From contig NZ_AP027058.1 of the NCBI RefSeq assembly GCF_027925025.1, forward strand, positions 1,488,001-1,552,000: a stretch of 64,000 nt of DNA, given 5' to 3'. Shown here piece by piece: positions 1-8,804 of the stretch; within the stretch, counting starts at the first letter, position 1; each line of letters opens with the position of its first letter. The notes beneath the pieces were generated by a model. It was not told where the DNA came from. It made no database searches and was given only the letters and a program-made list of their open reading frames with translations. Made by a program: the position numbers and the translations under genes. Source of the stretch: Limnohabitans sp. MORI2. Lineage in GTDB: Bacteria; Pseudomonadota; Gammaproteobacteria; Burkholderiales; Burkholderiaceae_C.

Positions 1-113
1 CCGGTTAGCAGATGCGACTGTGATCAGGATTGACCTAGTGCATCCAAGATTGTGCCACCGAAACCTAGCCGTGTGCGCTTTTTCTTATTGTTATCGCGTC
101 TTCAAGCCCCAAA
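1..113. other. Gene-free left edge
   Basis: This is the region downstream of the leftward propionyl-CoA synthetase gene, cut by the window edge. I see no credible coding sequence, RNA gene or hairpin terminator in it. Confidence 0.5.
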
Positions 114-2009
114 TCAAACGATTTGGTCTTTGATTTGTTGCAAAGCGGTTGGATCGTCGATGGTCGTCAAGTCACCTGGATCACGCTTTTCGCACACCGC
201 TTGGATGGCACGGCGCAGCAACTTGCCGCTGCGGGTCTTAGGCAAGGATGTGACGAAGATCACGCGAGCAGGACGGGCCACAGCGCCGAGCTGACCGTCC
301 ACCACCTTCATGACTTCGGCTTCCAAAGCTTTGTGAGCGGCTTCGTTGGTCAAACCAGAAGCGTCCTTGGCAATGGCAAACGCCATGGCCACTTGACCTT
401 TGAGCTGATCGGCCACACCCACCACCGCCACTTCAGCGATGTTGGGATGGCTAGAGATGCTCTCCTCGATTTCGCGGGTGCCCAAGCGGTGACCGGCCAC
501 GTTGATCACGTCATCGGTACGGCCCAAGATGAAGTAGTAGCCATCTTCATCACGCACAGCCCAGTCGAACGTGCTGTACACGAGCTTGTTGGGCACGGTC
601 TTCCAGTAGGTGTTGACGAAGCGGTTGTCGTCACCCCAAATGGTTTGCAAGTTACCGGGAGGCAGTGGGCCTTCAATGGTCAACACGCCTTTTTGGTTGG
701 CGCCTGTGAGCTCTTCGCCAGTTTGGTCGTCAACCAACTTCACGTTGTAGCCGTACACCGCCTTGCCGGGTGAACCAAACTTGCTCGGGGCTTTTTCAAC
801 GCCGTTGCAAATGGTCAAGATAGGCCAACCAGTTTCGGTTTGCCAGTAGTTATCGATGATGGCTTTGCCGTTGAGTCCTTCAGAAATCCACTTGGCGGTT
901 GGCTCGTCCAAAGGTTCGCCAGCCAAGAACAAGGCCTTGAGTGTGGACAAGTCGTACTTGGTGAGCAATGCTGGGTCTTGCTTTTTGAGCACACGAATCG
1001 CCGTGGGTGCGCTGAACATGACCGAGACTTTGTACTTCTCTACCAAGCTCCACCAGATGCCGCCGTCTGGGCGGATGGGTAGGCCTTCGTACATGATGGT
1101 GGCCATGCCGCCAATCAGTGGGCCGTAGATGATGTAGCTGTGGCCCACCACCCAACCGATGTCGCTGGTACAGAAGAAGGTCTCACCAGGTTTGCCTTGG
1201 TAGATGTTAGGAATGCTGGCCGCCAATGCCACGGTGTAGCCACCTGTGTCGCGCTGCACGCCTTTTGGCTTGCCTGTGGTGCCCGATGTGTACAGGGTAT
1301 AGCTGGGATGAGTCGACTCAACCCACTCGCAAGGCACCACCGCATCCATGTGCTTGGCACGCTCGGTGGCGTAGTCCACATCGCGGCCAGCCACTGGCGT
1401 GAAAGCCGCCAACTTGCGGTCCACCATGATGACGTTGCTGGGCTTGTGTGCCGACAAGTTGATGGCTTCGTCCAACAATGGCTTGTAAGGCACGCCTTTG
1501 CCACCGCGTGAACCCGCATCAGCACTGATGATGACTTTAGGCGAAGCATCTTCAATGCGAGTGGCCAAAGAATGAGAGGCAAAACCACCAAACACCACCG
1601 AGTGGATAGCACCCAAACGGGTACAAGCCAACATGGCAAATGCCGCTTCGGCAATCATGGGCATGTAGATCAAGACGCGGTCACCCTTGGTGACGCCCAA
1701 GTCTTTCAAAATCGCGGCCATGCGCTGCACTTCAGCGTGCAACTCGCGAAAGCTATAGGTGTGCTCTTGGTTGGTCTCGGTCGACACAAAGATCAACGCC
1801 GCTTGATCGGCGCGATCTTTCAAGTGACGGTCGACTGCGTTGTAGCAAATATTGGTTTTGCCACCCACGAACCACTTGGCAAAAGGCGGGTTGCTGTAAT
1901 CGCAGATTTGTTGCGGCTGGGTTTCCCAGTCCACCAATTTGGCCTGTTCAGACCAAAAAGCATCACGGTCCTCAATCGAACGGCGGTGAAAATCTGCGTA
2001 CGCAACCAT
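114..2009 (-). CDS. prpE: Propionate--CoA ligase (propionyl-CoA synthetase)
   Basis: A 631-residue ANL-superfamily enzyme that activates propionate with ATP and CoA to propionyl-CoA through an acyl-adenylate in the cytoplasm. The N-terminal acetyl-CoA-synthetase cap is followed by the P-loop-like TSGTTGKPKG at residues 241-250. That motif continues into VQRDTGGY, the signature that separates PrpE from acetate-specific Acs. The C-terminal catalytic lysine is K596 in TRSGKLLRR, which in this family is usually controlled by acetylation. The length is typical. The ATG is preceded by an AGGAGAG ribosome site. The gene stands alone, so its propionate partners (prpBC) are not in view. Acetate or acrylate could be side substrates. 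Confidence 0.93.
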   Translation of the reverse strand: MVAYADFHRRSIEDRDAFWSEQAKLVDWETQPQQICDYSNPPFAKWFVGGKTNICYNAVDRHLKDRADQAALIFVSTETNQEHTYSFRELHAEVQRMAAILKDLGVTKGDRVLIYMPMIAEAAFAMLACTRLGAIHSVVFGGFASHSLATRIEDASPKVIISADAGSRGGKGVPYKPLLDEAINLSAHKPSNVIMVDRKLAAFTPVAGRDVDYATERAKHMDAVVPCEWVESTHPSYTLYTSGTTGKPKGVQRDTGGYTVALAASIPNIYQGKPGETFFCTSDIGWVVGHSYIIYGPLIGGMATIMYEGLPIRPDGGIWWSLVEKYKVSVMFSAPTAIRVLKKQDPALLTKYDLSTLKALFLAGEPLDEPTAKWISEGLNGKAIIDNYWQTETGWPILTICNGVEKAPSKFGSPGKAVYGYNVKLVDDQTGEELTGANQKGVLTIEGPLPPGNLQTIWGDDNRFVNTYWKTVPNKLVYSTFDWAVRDEDGYYFILGRTDDVINVAGHRLGTREIEESISSHPNIAEVAVVGVADQLKGQVAMAFAIAKDASGLTNEAAHKALEAEVMKVVDGQLGAVARPARVIFVTSLPKTRSGKLLRRAIQAVCEKRDPGDLTTIDDPTALQQIKDQIV

Positions 2010-2041
2010 CTATCTCTCCTAAAAACGAATCTGTACTGAAT

Positions 2042-2070
2042 TCATAATTATGAGAAGGACGGACTTGCAA
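2042..2070 (-). promoter_or_regulatory. Possible sigma70 promoter of prpE
   Basis: On the minus strand a TTGCAA -35-like hexamer (2070-2065) is followed after 17 bases by TTATGA (2047-2042). It lies about 33 bases upstream of the prpE start. Both boxes are imperfect, so this is a weak call. Confidence 0.35.
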
Positions 2071-2101
2071 CAAGCTGACTTTTCAGGTGGGTAGTTACCC
2101 T

Positions 2102-2704
2102 TTATTTCACCAAGGCTTGGATTTCTCTGAACGGGTCAGCCTCTGCGGTACGCAGCCATTCAAACAGCACCATCTCGGTCGTGACCAACTCAGCCCCAGC
2201 GCCAGCCAATCGGTCAAAGGCCGCATCGCGGTTGCGCTCAGTACGAGAACCGCAGGCATCCGTGACCACCCAAACGGAATACTCTTCTTCCAGCAAATCC
2301 AATGCGGTTTGCAGCAAGCAAATATGCGCCTCACAACCCGCAATCACAATGCTTTGACGGGTGGGCTCTTGCGGCACGGCCTTTTGTAAATGCTTAGGCA
2401 AGCTGCGGGCATTGCCAGCGGGTGCGCGTGCTGCCGGACGTAACAGTTCGCTCAATCCGTCCGCACAAGCACTAAAGCTCATCTTCGCAATGGTGCGGCG
2501 GCACAAGGCACGCAACTCTGCTGGGTTTTGACCCAGCTTGTCTGGGTTTTGCTCTGTGCCGTAGGTCGGCACTTCCATCCAATGCGCCGATTGCGCCAGA
2601 CGCATCGCGTTGGCCAGCACCAAATCAGCTTCAAAAATGGCGGGCATCAGGCGGGCTTGGTAGTCCACCAGCACGAGTTGGGATTCTTGGTCGTCGAGCA
2701 ACAT
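2102..2704 (-). CDS. Isochorismatase-family cysteine hydrolase
   Basis: A 200-residue alpha/beta cysteine hydrolase of the isochorismatase/YcaC type. The expected D-K-C triad is visible: D14 in LVLVDYQ, K74 in TIAKMSF, and nucleophile C129 in GCEAHICL. The ATG at 2704 is preferred over an in-frame ATG 32 codons upstream, because the family domain begins at once with LLDDQESQLVLVD and the extension has no family resemblance. The substrate cannot be read from the sequence, since members hydrolyse nicotinamide, isochorismate, carbamoyl groups and other amides. It has no signal peptide and is cytoplasmic. It is divergent from the next gene and appears monocistronic. Confidence 0.85.
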   Translation of the reverse strand: MLLDDQESQLVLVDYQARLMPAIFEADLVLANAMRLAQSAHWMEVPTYGTEQNPDKLGQNPAELRALCRRTIAKMSFSACADGLSELLRPAARAPAGNARSLPKHLQKAVPQEPTRQSIVIAGCEAHICLLQTALDLLEEEYSVWVVTDACGSRTERNRDAAFDRLAGAGAELVTTEMVLFEWLRTAEADPFREIQALVK

Positions 2705-2780
2705 GCAAGTTACAAAGTAAGTGAATGAATACGTCAAGTATCGACGATGCGAAACCCAGCACAAATCAAAAGCGTCTACT

Positions 2781-2796
2781 TTAGGATTAACCCTAA
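2781..2796. promoter_or_regulatory. Short inverted repeat in a divergent intergenic region
   Basis: TTAGG (2781-2785) and CCTAA (2792-2796) form an inverted repeat with a six-base spacer, between the divergent isochorismatase and NlpC/P60 genes. The 9-mer TTACAAAGT also occurs twice, at 2710 and 2810. These could be operator sequences, but no regulator is encoded nearby. Confidence 0.3.
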
Positions 2797-2862
2797 TCAA
2801 ATCAACAACTTACAAAGTTTTTGTGATCATTTTTCACAGGAAACAAGTTAGAATGGCGAGTT

Positions 2863-3399
2863 ATGTTGAAACGTCTCCTCCTCATCCTTTGCTGCGTCGC
2901 CAGTGCACATGCTGCACCGTCGAACAATGCGGCAGACGATATTGAGCGCTATTTGGCCGAGCGCGGCATCGTCGCGCAAATGGACCAGATGCGTCAATCG
3001 GTGGGAGATAAGGCCTCTGATTTGGTCGGTAACGCCATGACCTTCTTGGGCGTTCCTTACCGTCGCGGCGGAACCAATGCAGCCACAGGCTTTGACTGCA
3101 GCGGTTTTGTACGCTCCATGTTCGAACAAACTGTGGGCAAAGTACTGCCCCGCCGCGCCAGCGAGCAAGCAGCAGTCACAGAAAAAATCGACAAACAAGA
3201 CCTGAAGCCTGGCGACTTGGTGTTCTTCAACACCATGCGTCAAACCTTCAGCCATGTAGGGATTTATGTGGGTGATAACAAGTTCATTCACTCACCTCGC
3301 CCCGGCAAGCAAGTCCGCGTCGAAGATATGCGTGATGCTTATTGGGAGCGTCGTTTTACGGGCGCGCGCCGCGTGCCTGCAACTGGCAACGACAACTAA
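2863..3399 (+). CDS. Secreted NlpC/P60 (C40) cell-wall peptidase
   Basis: A 178-residue periplasmic protein with a Sec signal peptide (MLKRLLLILCCVASAHA) and a C-terminal NlpC/P60 domain. The catalytic Cys-His-His set is C79 in FDCSGFV, H131 in FSHVGIYVG and H143 in FIHSPRPG. Such enzymes cut peptidoglycan stem peptides, typically D-Glu-gamma-mDAP bonds. It resembles a second NlpC/P60 protein at 38492-38983, which is a lipoprotein. There is no strong Shine-Dalgarno sequence. A TAGAAT -10-like box sits only 14 bases before the ATG, so the mRNA may have almost no leader. The family is certain; the exact peptide specificity is not. Confidence 0.88.
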   Translation: MLKRLLLILCCVASAHAAPSNNAADDIERYLAERGIVAQMDQMRQSVGDKASDLVGNAMTFLGVPYRRGGTNAATGFDCSGFVRSMFEQTVGKVLPRRASEQAAVTEKIDKQDLKPGDLVFFNTMRQTFSHVGIYVGDNKFIHSPRPGKQVRVEDMRDAYWERRFTGARRVPATGNDN

Positions 3400-3417
3400 A
3401 CCTTTCGGCTTGAGGCA

Positions 3418-4197
3418 TTAAAACCGCTCACCTTCGGCAAGGTAGCGCCAAGCGCCCTCTTCTAAATCCCCCAAATTCACACGCCCCATGCGGATGCGGC
3501 GCAATGCCAAAATTTCCAAACCTGCAAGTTCACACAGGTAAACCGCTAGACCCAGGTGCGAGCCTTTCACCGCCAAGCGCAGCTTGCTGCGATCGCGCTT
3601 GCTGCTGTTCACGCTGATTTTGAATTCGGGCAAACGCATGCGCTCGTCGCGCATGGCACGTTCAATCGGACGCAAGGCGTCAGGCATCACTTCACCACGT
3701 ACGTCCACGATCAGCTCTTGCTCGATGAAGGCCATGTCCTCGATCAATTTGCGCTGCACCCGAAAGTCTTGGGTAAACACGATCAATCCTGTGGCTTCGT
3801 ACTCCAACGGCACACTGGCATCTAGCTTGGTCAAATGACTTTTTAAGAAACGCACACCACTGTGGTCATACTTGCTGTGGCGCTCCAGTGTGAGCAAGTT
3901 GCGTACGTCTTGGGAGCCTCTGGGAGCAGGCTCTAAGCCATCCGTCCACCCCGCAGGCTTGTTCAAAATCAATGTGACCGACATGAGGTTGAGCAAACTC
4001 GCATTTGCATCGATGGTCACTTTTTGTGTGGTTACGCGATGCTGCGGCTCCTGCACCACCACCCCCTCCACACGCACAAAGCCGGCCTCTATGTACTGCT
4101 CTGCGTCACGGCGTGAACAGTCGCGCAGTTGCATGACACGTTTGGAAAGGCGTTCGCCTTCGGTTGGGCGCTTGGCCATGGATTTGCTGGAATTCAT
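3418..4197 (-). CDS. S4-domain RsuA/RluF-type pseudouridine synthase homologue, probably inactive
   Basis: A 259-residue protein with an N-terminal S4 RNA-binding domain (residues 16-60) and an RsuA/RluB/RluF-type synthase fold (from ILNKPAGW at 77-84). Enzymes of this family carry G-R-L-D before a GL pair, and the Asp is the nucleophile. Here the gapless equivalent at 129-138 is VPLEYEATGL, so Asp is replaced by E132 and Arg by Pro. The conserved KxY that follows also appears as EQE (159-161). It therefore looks like an RNA-binding pseudoenzyme, or a subfamily with different chemistry. K125-L126-D127 could be read as the motif only with an eight-residue insertion. It is divergent from the acyl-CoA synthetase. 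Confidence 0.8.
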   Translation of the reverse strand: MNSSKSMAKRPTEGERLSKRVMQLRDCSRRDAEQYIEAGFVRVEGVVVQEPQHRVTTQKVTIDANASLLNLMSVTLILNKPAGWTDGLEPAPRGSQDVRNLLTLERHSKYDHSGVRFLKSHLTKLDASVPLEYEATGLIVFTQDFRVQRKLIEDMAFIEQELIVDVRGEVMPDALRPIERAMRDERMRLPEFKISVNSSKRDRSKLRLAVKGSHLGLAVYLCELAGLEILALRRIRMGRVNLGDLEEGAWRYLAEGERF

Positions 4198-4266
4198 AAG
4201 GGCTGAATCCTCCCACAGTTAATCGTTGTATCGTTCAGCCATTCAGCTCTTTGTGGAGAGATTTCG

Positions 4267-5817
4267 TTGAACTTGGCTCATTTACTTCAGCGCATGGCGC
4301 GACAGTTCCCCAACCGCGCGGCTATTTTTCACGGCACACAGGCTGTGGCAACTTACGCGCAATGGGCGCAACGCTGCGCGCATTTGGCCCAACAATTTAA
4401 AGAGGCCGGCTTGCAGCCCGGCGATCGCATCGCCCTGTTCATGCACAACCATCCACGCTACCTTGAGGTGCTATTTGGCGCATGGTGGGCCGGTCTGGCC
4501 GTGGTGCCTATCAATGCCAAGTTGCATGTGCGCGAAACGCAATGGATCCTCGACAACGCACAAGCCAGTTGGGCCTTTGTGACATCCGACATCACCACCG
4601 ATACAGAGCAACAACTCACGGGCTTGCAACGCGTCATTGATGTCGACAGTGCGCAAGCGAATGAGCTATGGGCCATGCCTACCGCAAGCGATGAGCCCCC
4701 TGCAAAACCCATCATCGAACGGGAGTCAAACGACCTTGCTTGGTTGTTTTACACCAGCGGTACTACGGGCCGCCCTAAGGGTGTGATGATCACCCACCGC
4801 AATTTGATGACCATGGGCCTGGCCTACTTCACCGATGTGGATGCGGTGGCTGCGCAAGATGCCATCGTCTACGCCGCCCCCATGTCACACGGCGCAGGCT
4901 TGTACGCCATCCCACATGTGATGGCTGGCGCACGCCATGTGGTTCCCGCGTCTGGTGGTTTTGACGCAGCGGAGTTGTTTGAACTCGGACAGTCTGTTGG
5001 GCCACTCTCCATGTTTGCCGCACCCACCATCGTCAAACGCTTGGTCGACCACGCCGAACACACATCACTCACACCCACAGACTGTGCACGCGCCTTCAAG
5101 ACCATCGTTTATGGCGGTGCCCCCATGTATGCCGCAGACATTCAGCGCGCCCTGCGCATCATGGGGCCTCGTTTTGTGCAAATCTATGGTCAAGGTGAAA
5201 GCCCGATGGTGGGCACGGCGCTCTCTCGCTTTCATTTGAGCGACACCACACACCCCGAGCACGCGCAACGCTTAGCCTCGATCGGCGTGGCACAAACACC
5301 GGTACAAATCCGCATCACCGATGAACATGGCAATGACCTGCCCTTGGGCGAAGTGGGTGAAGTGCTCATCCAAGGCGACAGCGTCATGGCCGGTTACTGG
5401 CGCAACCCAGAAGCCACGCAAGCGGCCATTCGCGATGGCTGGTTGTTCACGGGTGACATGGGTTGCTTAGACGCGCATGGTTTTCTCACGCTGAAAGATC
5501 GCAGCAAAGACCTCATCATCAGCGGCGGCTCCAACGTGTACCCACGCGAAGTAGAAGAAGTACTGTTGCAAGCCCCAGGCGTGAGCGAAGTGGCTGTGGT
5601 GGGCGCACCTGACCCCGAGTGGGGTGAAGTCATCGTCGCTTTTGTGGTGGCGCAACCAGGCAGCACCGTTAGCGCCAAAGACCTAGACGCTTACTGCCTT
5701 AACGAAATCGCCCGCTTCAAACGCCCCAGGCGCTATGAATTGGTCGACAGCTTGCCCAAAAACAACTACGGCAAAGTACTCAAAACAGAGCTGCGCCAAA
5801 GACTCGCCCAGTCCTAG
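4267..5817 (+). CDS. AMP-dependent acyl-CoA synthetase/ligase
   Basis: A 516-residue ANL enzyme that adenylates a carboxylic acid and transfers it to CoA. The motif FYTSGTTGRPKG lies at 161-172, a GDM/RSKD hinge region follows, and the C-terminal catalytic lysine is K503 in NNYGKVL. The short N-terminus and overall length fit medium/long-chain or aryl acid CoA ligases (FadD/MenE-like) rather than Acs. Translation starts at TTG (4267) behind a GGAGAG site, and no upstream ATG is in frame. The VOC protein begins 17 bases after the stop, so the two are probably cotranscribed. The substrate is unknown; cyclohexane-carboxylate- or fatty-acid-type substrates are possible. Confidence 0.87.
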   Translation: MNLAHLLQRMARQFPNRAAIFHGTQAVATYAQWAQRCAHLAQQFKEAGLQPGDRIALFMHNHPRYLEVLFGAWWAGLAVVPINAKLHVRETQWILDNAQASWAFVTSDITTDTEQQLTGLQRVIDVDSAQANELWAMPTASDEPPAKPIIERESNDLAWLFYTSGTTGRPKGVMITHRNLMTMGLAYFTDVDAVAAQDAIVYAAPMSHGAGLYAIPHVMAGARHVVPASGGFDAAELFELGQSVGPLSMFAAPTIVKRLVDHAEHTSLTPTDCARAFKTIVYGGAPMYAADIQRALRIMGPRFVQIYGQGESPMVGTALSRFHLSDTTHPEHAQRLASIGVAQTPVQIRITDEHGNDLPLGEVGEVLIQGDSVMAGYWRNPEATQAAIRDGWLFTGDMGCLDAHGFLTLKDRSKDLIISGGSNVYPREVEEVLLQAPGVSEVAVVGAPDPEWGEVIVAFVVAQPGSTVSAKDLDAYCLNEIARFKRPRRYELVDSLPKNNYGKVLKTELRQRLAQS

Positions 5818-5834
5818 TGGTATCGTGCTGCCCC

Positions 5835-6542
5835 ATGCAGACACAAATAGACCACCTCGTCATCGTTGCCAAAAATTTAGAACAAGGCGTGCAATGGTGC
5901 GAAGCCACTCTGGGCATCACGCCTGGACCCGGCGGCGAGCACACGCTCTACGGCACACACAACCGCTTGTTCAAGGTTGCATCCCCCGCTCACCCGATGG
6001 CCTACGTCGAAATCATCGCCATCAACCCAGCTTCTGTACGGCCCAAACGCGCTTGCCCCACTCGCTGGTACGACATGGACAACCCAGCCCTGCAAAAAGC
6101 CGTAGCCAAAGAGCCGCGCTTGGTCCACTTTGTGGTCAACACCCCCGACATCCGTGCCGCACGCATGGCCATTCGCATGCAAGGCATCGACCGCGGCCCC
6201 GCTATCCCCTGCAGTCGCCGCACCAACCGTGGCACGCTCAATTGGCAAATTTCTGTGCGCGCGGATGGACAGCGTTTGTTCGACGGCTGTATGCCCACGC
6301 TCATTCAATGGGGCAAGCCCGATGCCACCGACCCGCTGAAGCTACACCCACGCAACACCCTCACTCGCTCGGGTGTGACGCTACAAAGCATTGAAGTGAA
6401 CCACCCTAGTGCAGACAAATTGCAGGGTGCTTATGACGCGATTGAACTCAAGCACATCGCAGTGACCGAAGGCCCCGCGAATTTGAAAGCCACCTTGCAA
6501 ACCCCCAAGGGGCTGGTTGTTTTGTCCAGCAACGGCATTTGA
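5835..6542 (+). CDS. VOC-family protein with glyoxalase-like domain
   Basis: A 235-residue protein beginning IDHLVIVAKNLEQGVQWCEATLG, a typical first beta-alpha unit of the vicinal-oxygen-chelate fold. It has two repeated halves, consistent with one full glyoxalase-like domain of the larger kind. The ATG at 5835 is chosen over an in-frame GTG overlapping the previous stop, because the fold starts directly after it. It follows the acyl-CoA synthetase closely and is likely in the same transcript, which hints at a shared catabolic role. The reaction and substrate cannot be inferred. No signal peptide is present. Confidence 0.78.
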   Translation: MQTQIDHLVIVAKNLEQGVQWCEATLGITPGPGGEHTLYGTHNRLFKVASPAHPMAYVEIIAINPASVRPKRACPTRWYDMDNPALQKAVAKEPRLVHFVVNTPDIRAARMAIRMQGIDRGPAIPCSRRTNRGTLNWQISVRADGQRLFDGCMPTLIQWGKPDATDPLKLHPRNTLTRSGVTLQSIEVNHPSADKLQGAYDAIELKHIAVTEGPANLKATLQTPKGLVVLSSNGI

Positions 6543-6573
6543 GCAACTCGCTTGAATCGCCCGGCCTATTCAC

Positions 6574-7749
6574 TCATCCCTCCTCGGGCAACGTTGCCAG
6601 CAGCACCAGACCCGCCGTCATCACAAAAGCCGTCAACCACAGCGCACCCTTAAACGTGCCGGTGGTCTGCGCCATATGACCTGCAATCACGGGGGCTAGG
6701 ATTTGCGCAACGCCATAGCTCAGCGTGAGCTTGGCCATCGCTTTGCCTGGGTTGTTAGGCGCCCTGCGTCCTACCAAAGCCAACGTCATGCTCACAATGC
6801 CAATAAAAGTTGCGCCATAACCCACAGCACCCGCCAACGCGGCCCACAACGCACCCGACATCGCGGGCAACATGACCGAGAGCGTTTGCAAACAAAACGC
6901 CAACAGCAAAGCCCGCTTGTCACCCACACGCCGCGCGACCAAATCCCAAATGAAAACTGCTGGCATGGCCGCCATGCCGACCATTGCCCAAGCCAATGGG
7001 CCTTGACCTGCTAGTGCTGGCTCGCGCTCGACAATTGCCACGGTGAATGTGGCGCTGATCACAAATCCCCAACCCGCCGCAAAGTAGCTGGTCAACATCG
7101 TCCACGCCCAACGGCGTGAGCCCAAGCCTGCTGCAGGTGCTGCGTCATGCGCCACCACCACCTGCGGCGGCACAGGCGGACGCCACTTCCAAGCGGGCAC
7201 AAAAAACACCAAGCCCAGCGCGGCAAACGCTAGCCATTGGTCCGACCATATGGGCCACACCTGCGACAAGCCCCACGCGCCCATGGCCGACACCACAATG
7301 CCCAGGCCTAAACCAATGAAATACAAACCGAGCTCAGGCCGGCGGCCTTGGCGCATGAGCCAACCCAACACCAAGCCAGAGCCCAACAACATGCCGGTTG
7401 CGCCGCACAAGCCACCGATGTAGCGAATCAAAGCCCAGGCAGGCATCCAACTGGTCAGCGCCATCGCAGCCACCGTGATCAAGGCCATCCACAAACCCGC
7501 GCTGTAGAGCCAATGCCGCCAGCGCACATCGTCAATCCATGTGGCCGCTAACGCACCGCTCATGTAACCGGCGTAATTGATGGCGGCCAAACCACCTGCG
7601 GCGGCATCGGTCAATCCCGTTTGGGCTTGAAGGCTTGGCAACAGAGGCGTGTAAGCAAAGCGAGCCAAACCGATGGTCAGCACCAAGCCGCAAATGCCGC
7701 CTGTGATGACTTGCCAAGGATGAAGGTGTTTATTTTGCAAACCAAGCAT
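6574..7749 (-). CDS. YbfB/YjiJ-family MFS transporter
   Basis: A 391-residue integral inner-membrane protein with about 12 hydrophobic segments. The N-terminus, including GLVLTIGLARFAYTPLLP, matches the YbfB/YjiJ group of major facilitator carriers, whose substrates are mostly unknown. Its start overlaps the end of dusC by 20 bases, so it is translated from the dusC transcript. It converges on the VOC gene with only about 30 bases between stops and no visible hairpin. No substrate can be inferred from the neighbourhood. Confidence 0.82.
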   Translation of the reverse strand: MLGLQNKHLHPWQVITGGICGLVLTIGLARFAYTPLLPSLQAQTGLTDAAAGGLAAINYAGYMSGALAATWIDDVRWRHWLYSAGLWMALITVAAMALTSWMPAWALIRYIGGLCGATGMLLGSGLVLGWLMRQGRRPELGLYFIGLGLGIVVSAMGAWGLSQVWPIWSDQWLAFAALGLVFFVPAWKWRPPVPPQVVVAHDAAPAAGLGSRRWAWTMLTSYFAAGWGFVISATFTVAIVEREPALAGQGPLAWAMVGMAAMPAVFIWDLVARRVGDKRALLLAFCLQTLSVMLPAMSGALWAALAGAVGYGATFIGIVSMTLALVGRRAPNNPGKAMAKLTLSYGVAQILAPVIAGHMAQTTGTFKGALWLTAFVMTAGLVLLATLPEEG

Positions 7750-8683
7750 CTATGTCTTTGGGGCTGGTCAAGGTGCGCACATACATGTAGGCATCCTCTG
7801 CCTCGGGGTAATGCTTGCGCAAAAAATTCAACCACTGCTTCAAGCGCCCTGCTCTGTGCCGCTCGCTCACATGGCCCGACACAATTTGCCAAAACGTGTA
7901 TAGGTGCGGCGGCAGATCTTGCCATTGAACTGGCACAGAGGGTGCGGGCAAACCTTGCGCTGCAGCGTCGTGCGCTTGAATGGCCCAGCCCAGTCCGGGG
8001 TTCGCAACCATGCCTCGCCCCAACATCAAGTCAAAGCAACCCGACTCAGCACGTGCTTGCAAGGCATCTTGCACATTCCAAATTTCGCCATTCGCCACCA
8101 ACGGTGTTTTCACCTTGGCCTTGATATCTGCAATGCGGTGCCAATACGCGGGCGGACGATACGCGTCAGCCTTGGTGCGGGCGTGCACCACAATTTCGCT
8201 GGCCCCGCCCGCCTCTAAGGCCAAGGCGCATTCTTCGGCAGTGCTGTCGTCGTTGAAGCCTAAGCGCATCTTGGCCGACACCACTTGGTGGGCTGGCACT
8301 GCAGCGCGGACGGCTCGCACGATTTGGTACAGAACCTCTGGGTCTTGCAGCAGCACCGAGCCACCGCCGTGGCGATTGACCTGTTTGGCGGGGCAACCAA
8401 AGTTGAGGTCCACCCCATCGCAGCCCATGCCAGCCACACGCGCGGCGTTGTCAGCCAAACACTGGGGGTCTGACCCCAATAACTGTGGGCGCACAGGCAC
8501 GCCCGCAAAGGTGCGGCCACCGTTGGTTAGCTCGGGCACGATGCGCAAAAACGTGCGCTCGGGCAGCAAGGTGCCGCTGACACGGATGAACTCCGACACA
8601 CAACGGTCCACCCCGCCAATGCGGGTCAGCACGTCGCGCAGCACAAAGTCGAGCAGGCCCTCCATCGGGGCAAGAATGAGCAT
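7730..8683 (-). CDS. dusC: tRNA-dihydrouridine(16) synthase
   Basis: A 317-residue FMN enzyme that reduces uridine 16 in the tRNA D-loop using NADPH. It has the TIM-barrel opening MLILAPMEGLLD, the catalytic cysteine C97 in LNFGCPAKQVNRHGGG, and a C-terminal helical tRNA-binding domain. Its length and the short N-terminus favour DusC over DusA or DusB. The ATG at 8683 begins directly at the barrel. It is the first gene of a two-gene unit with the MFS gene, which overlaps it by 20 bases. Confidence 0.9.
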   Translation of the reverse strand: MLILAPMEGLLDFVLRDVLTRIGGVDRCVSEFIRVSGTLLPERTFLRIVPELTNGGRTFAGVPVRPQLLGSDPQCLADNAARVAGMGCDGVDLNFGCPAKQVNRHGGGSVLLQDPEVLYQIVRAVRAAVPAHQVVSAKMRLGFNDDSTAEECALALEAGGASEIVVHARTKADAYRPPAYWHRIADIKAKVKTPLVANGEIWNVQDALQARAESGCFDLMLGRGMVANPGLGWAIQAHDAAAQGLPAPSVPVQWQDLPPHLYTFWQIVSGHVSERHRAGRLKQWLNFLRKHYPEAEDAYMYVRTLTSPKDIDAWFAK

Positions 8684-8804
8684 GGATTTGGGAGTTAGAC
8701 AAAGAAGGCTGCACGCAGCGAAGGCATTACTCTACCCAACTCTGAGCCGCGCTAGATTTACTGGGACAATAGCGGGCTTTACTGAAATCTGAATTGTTCC
8801 CCGA

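Noticed and set aside
7980..8792. Plus-strand open frame opposite dusC
   Set aside because: The true gene is dusC with intact catalytic C97; the opposite frame has no family sequence.
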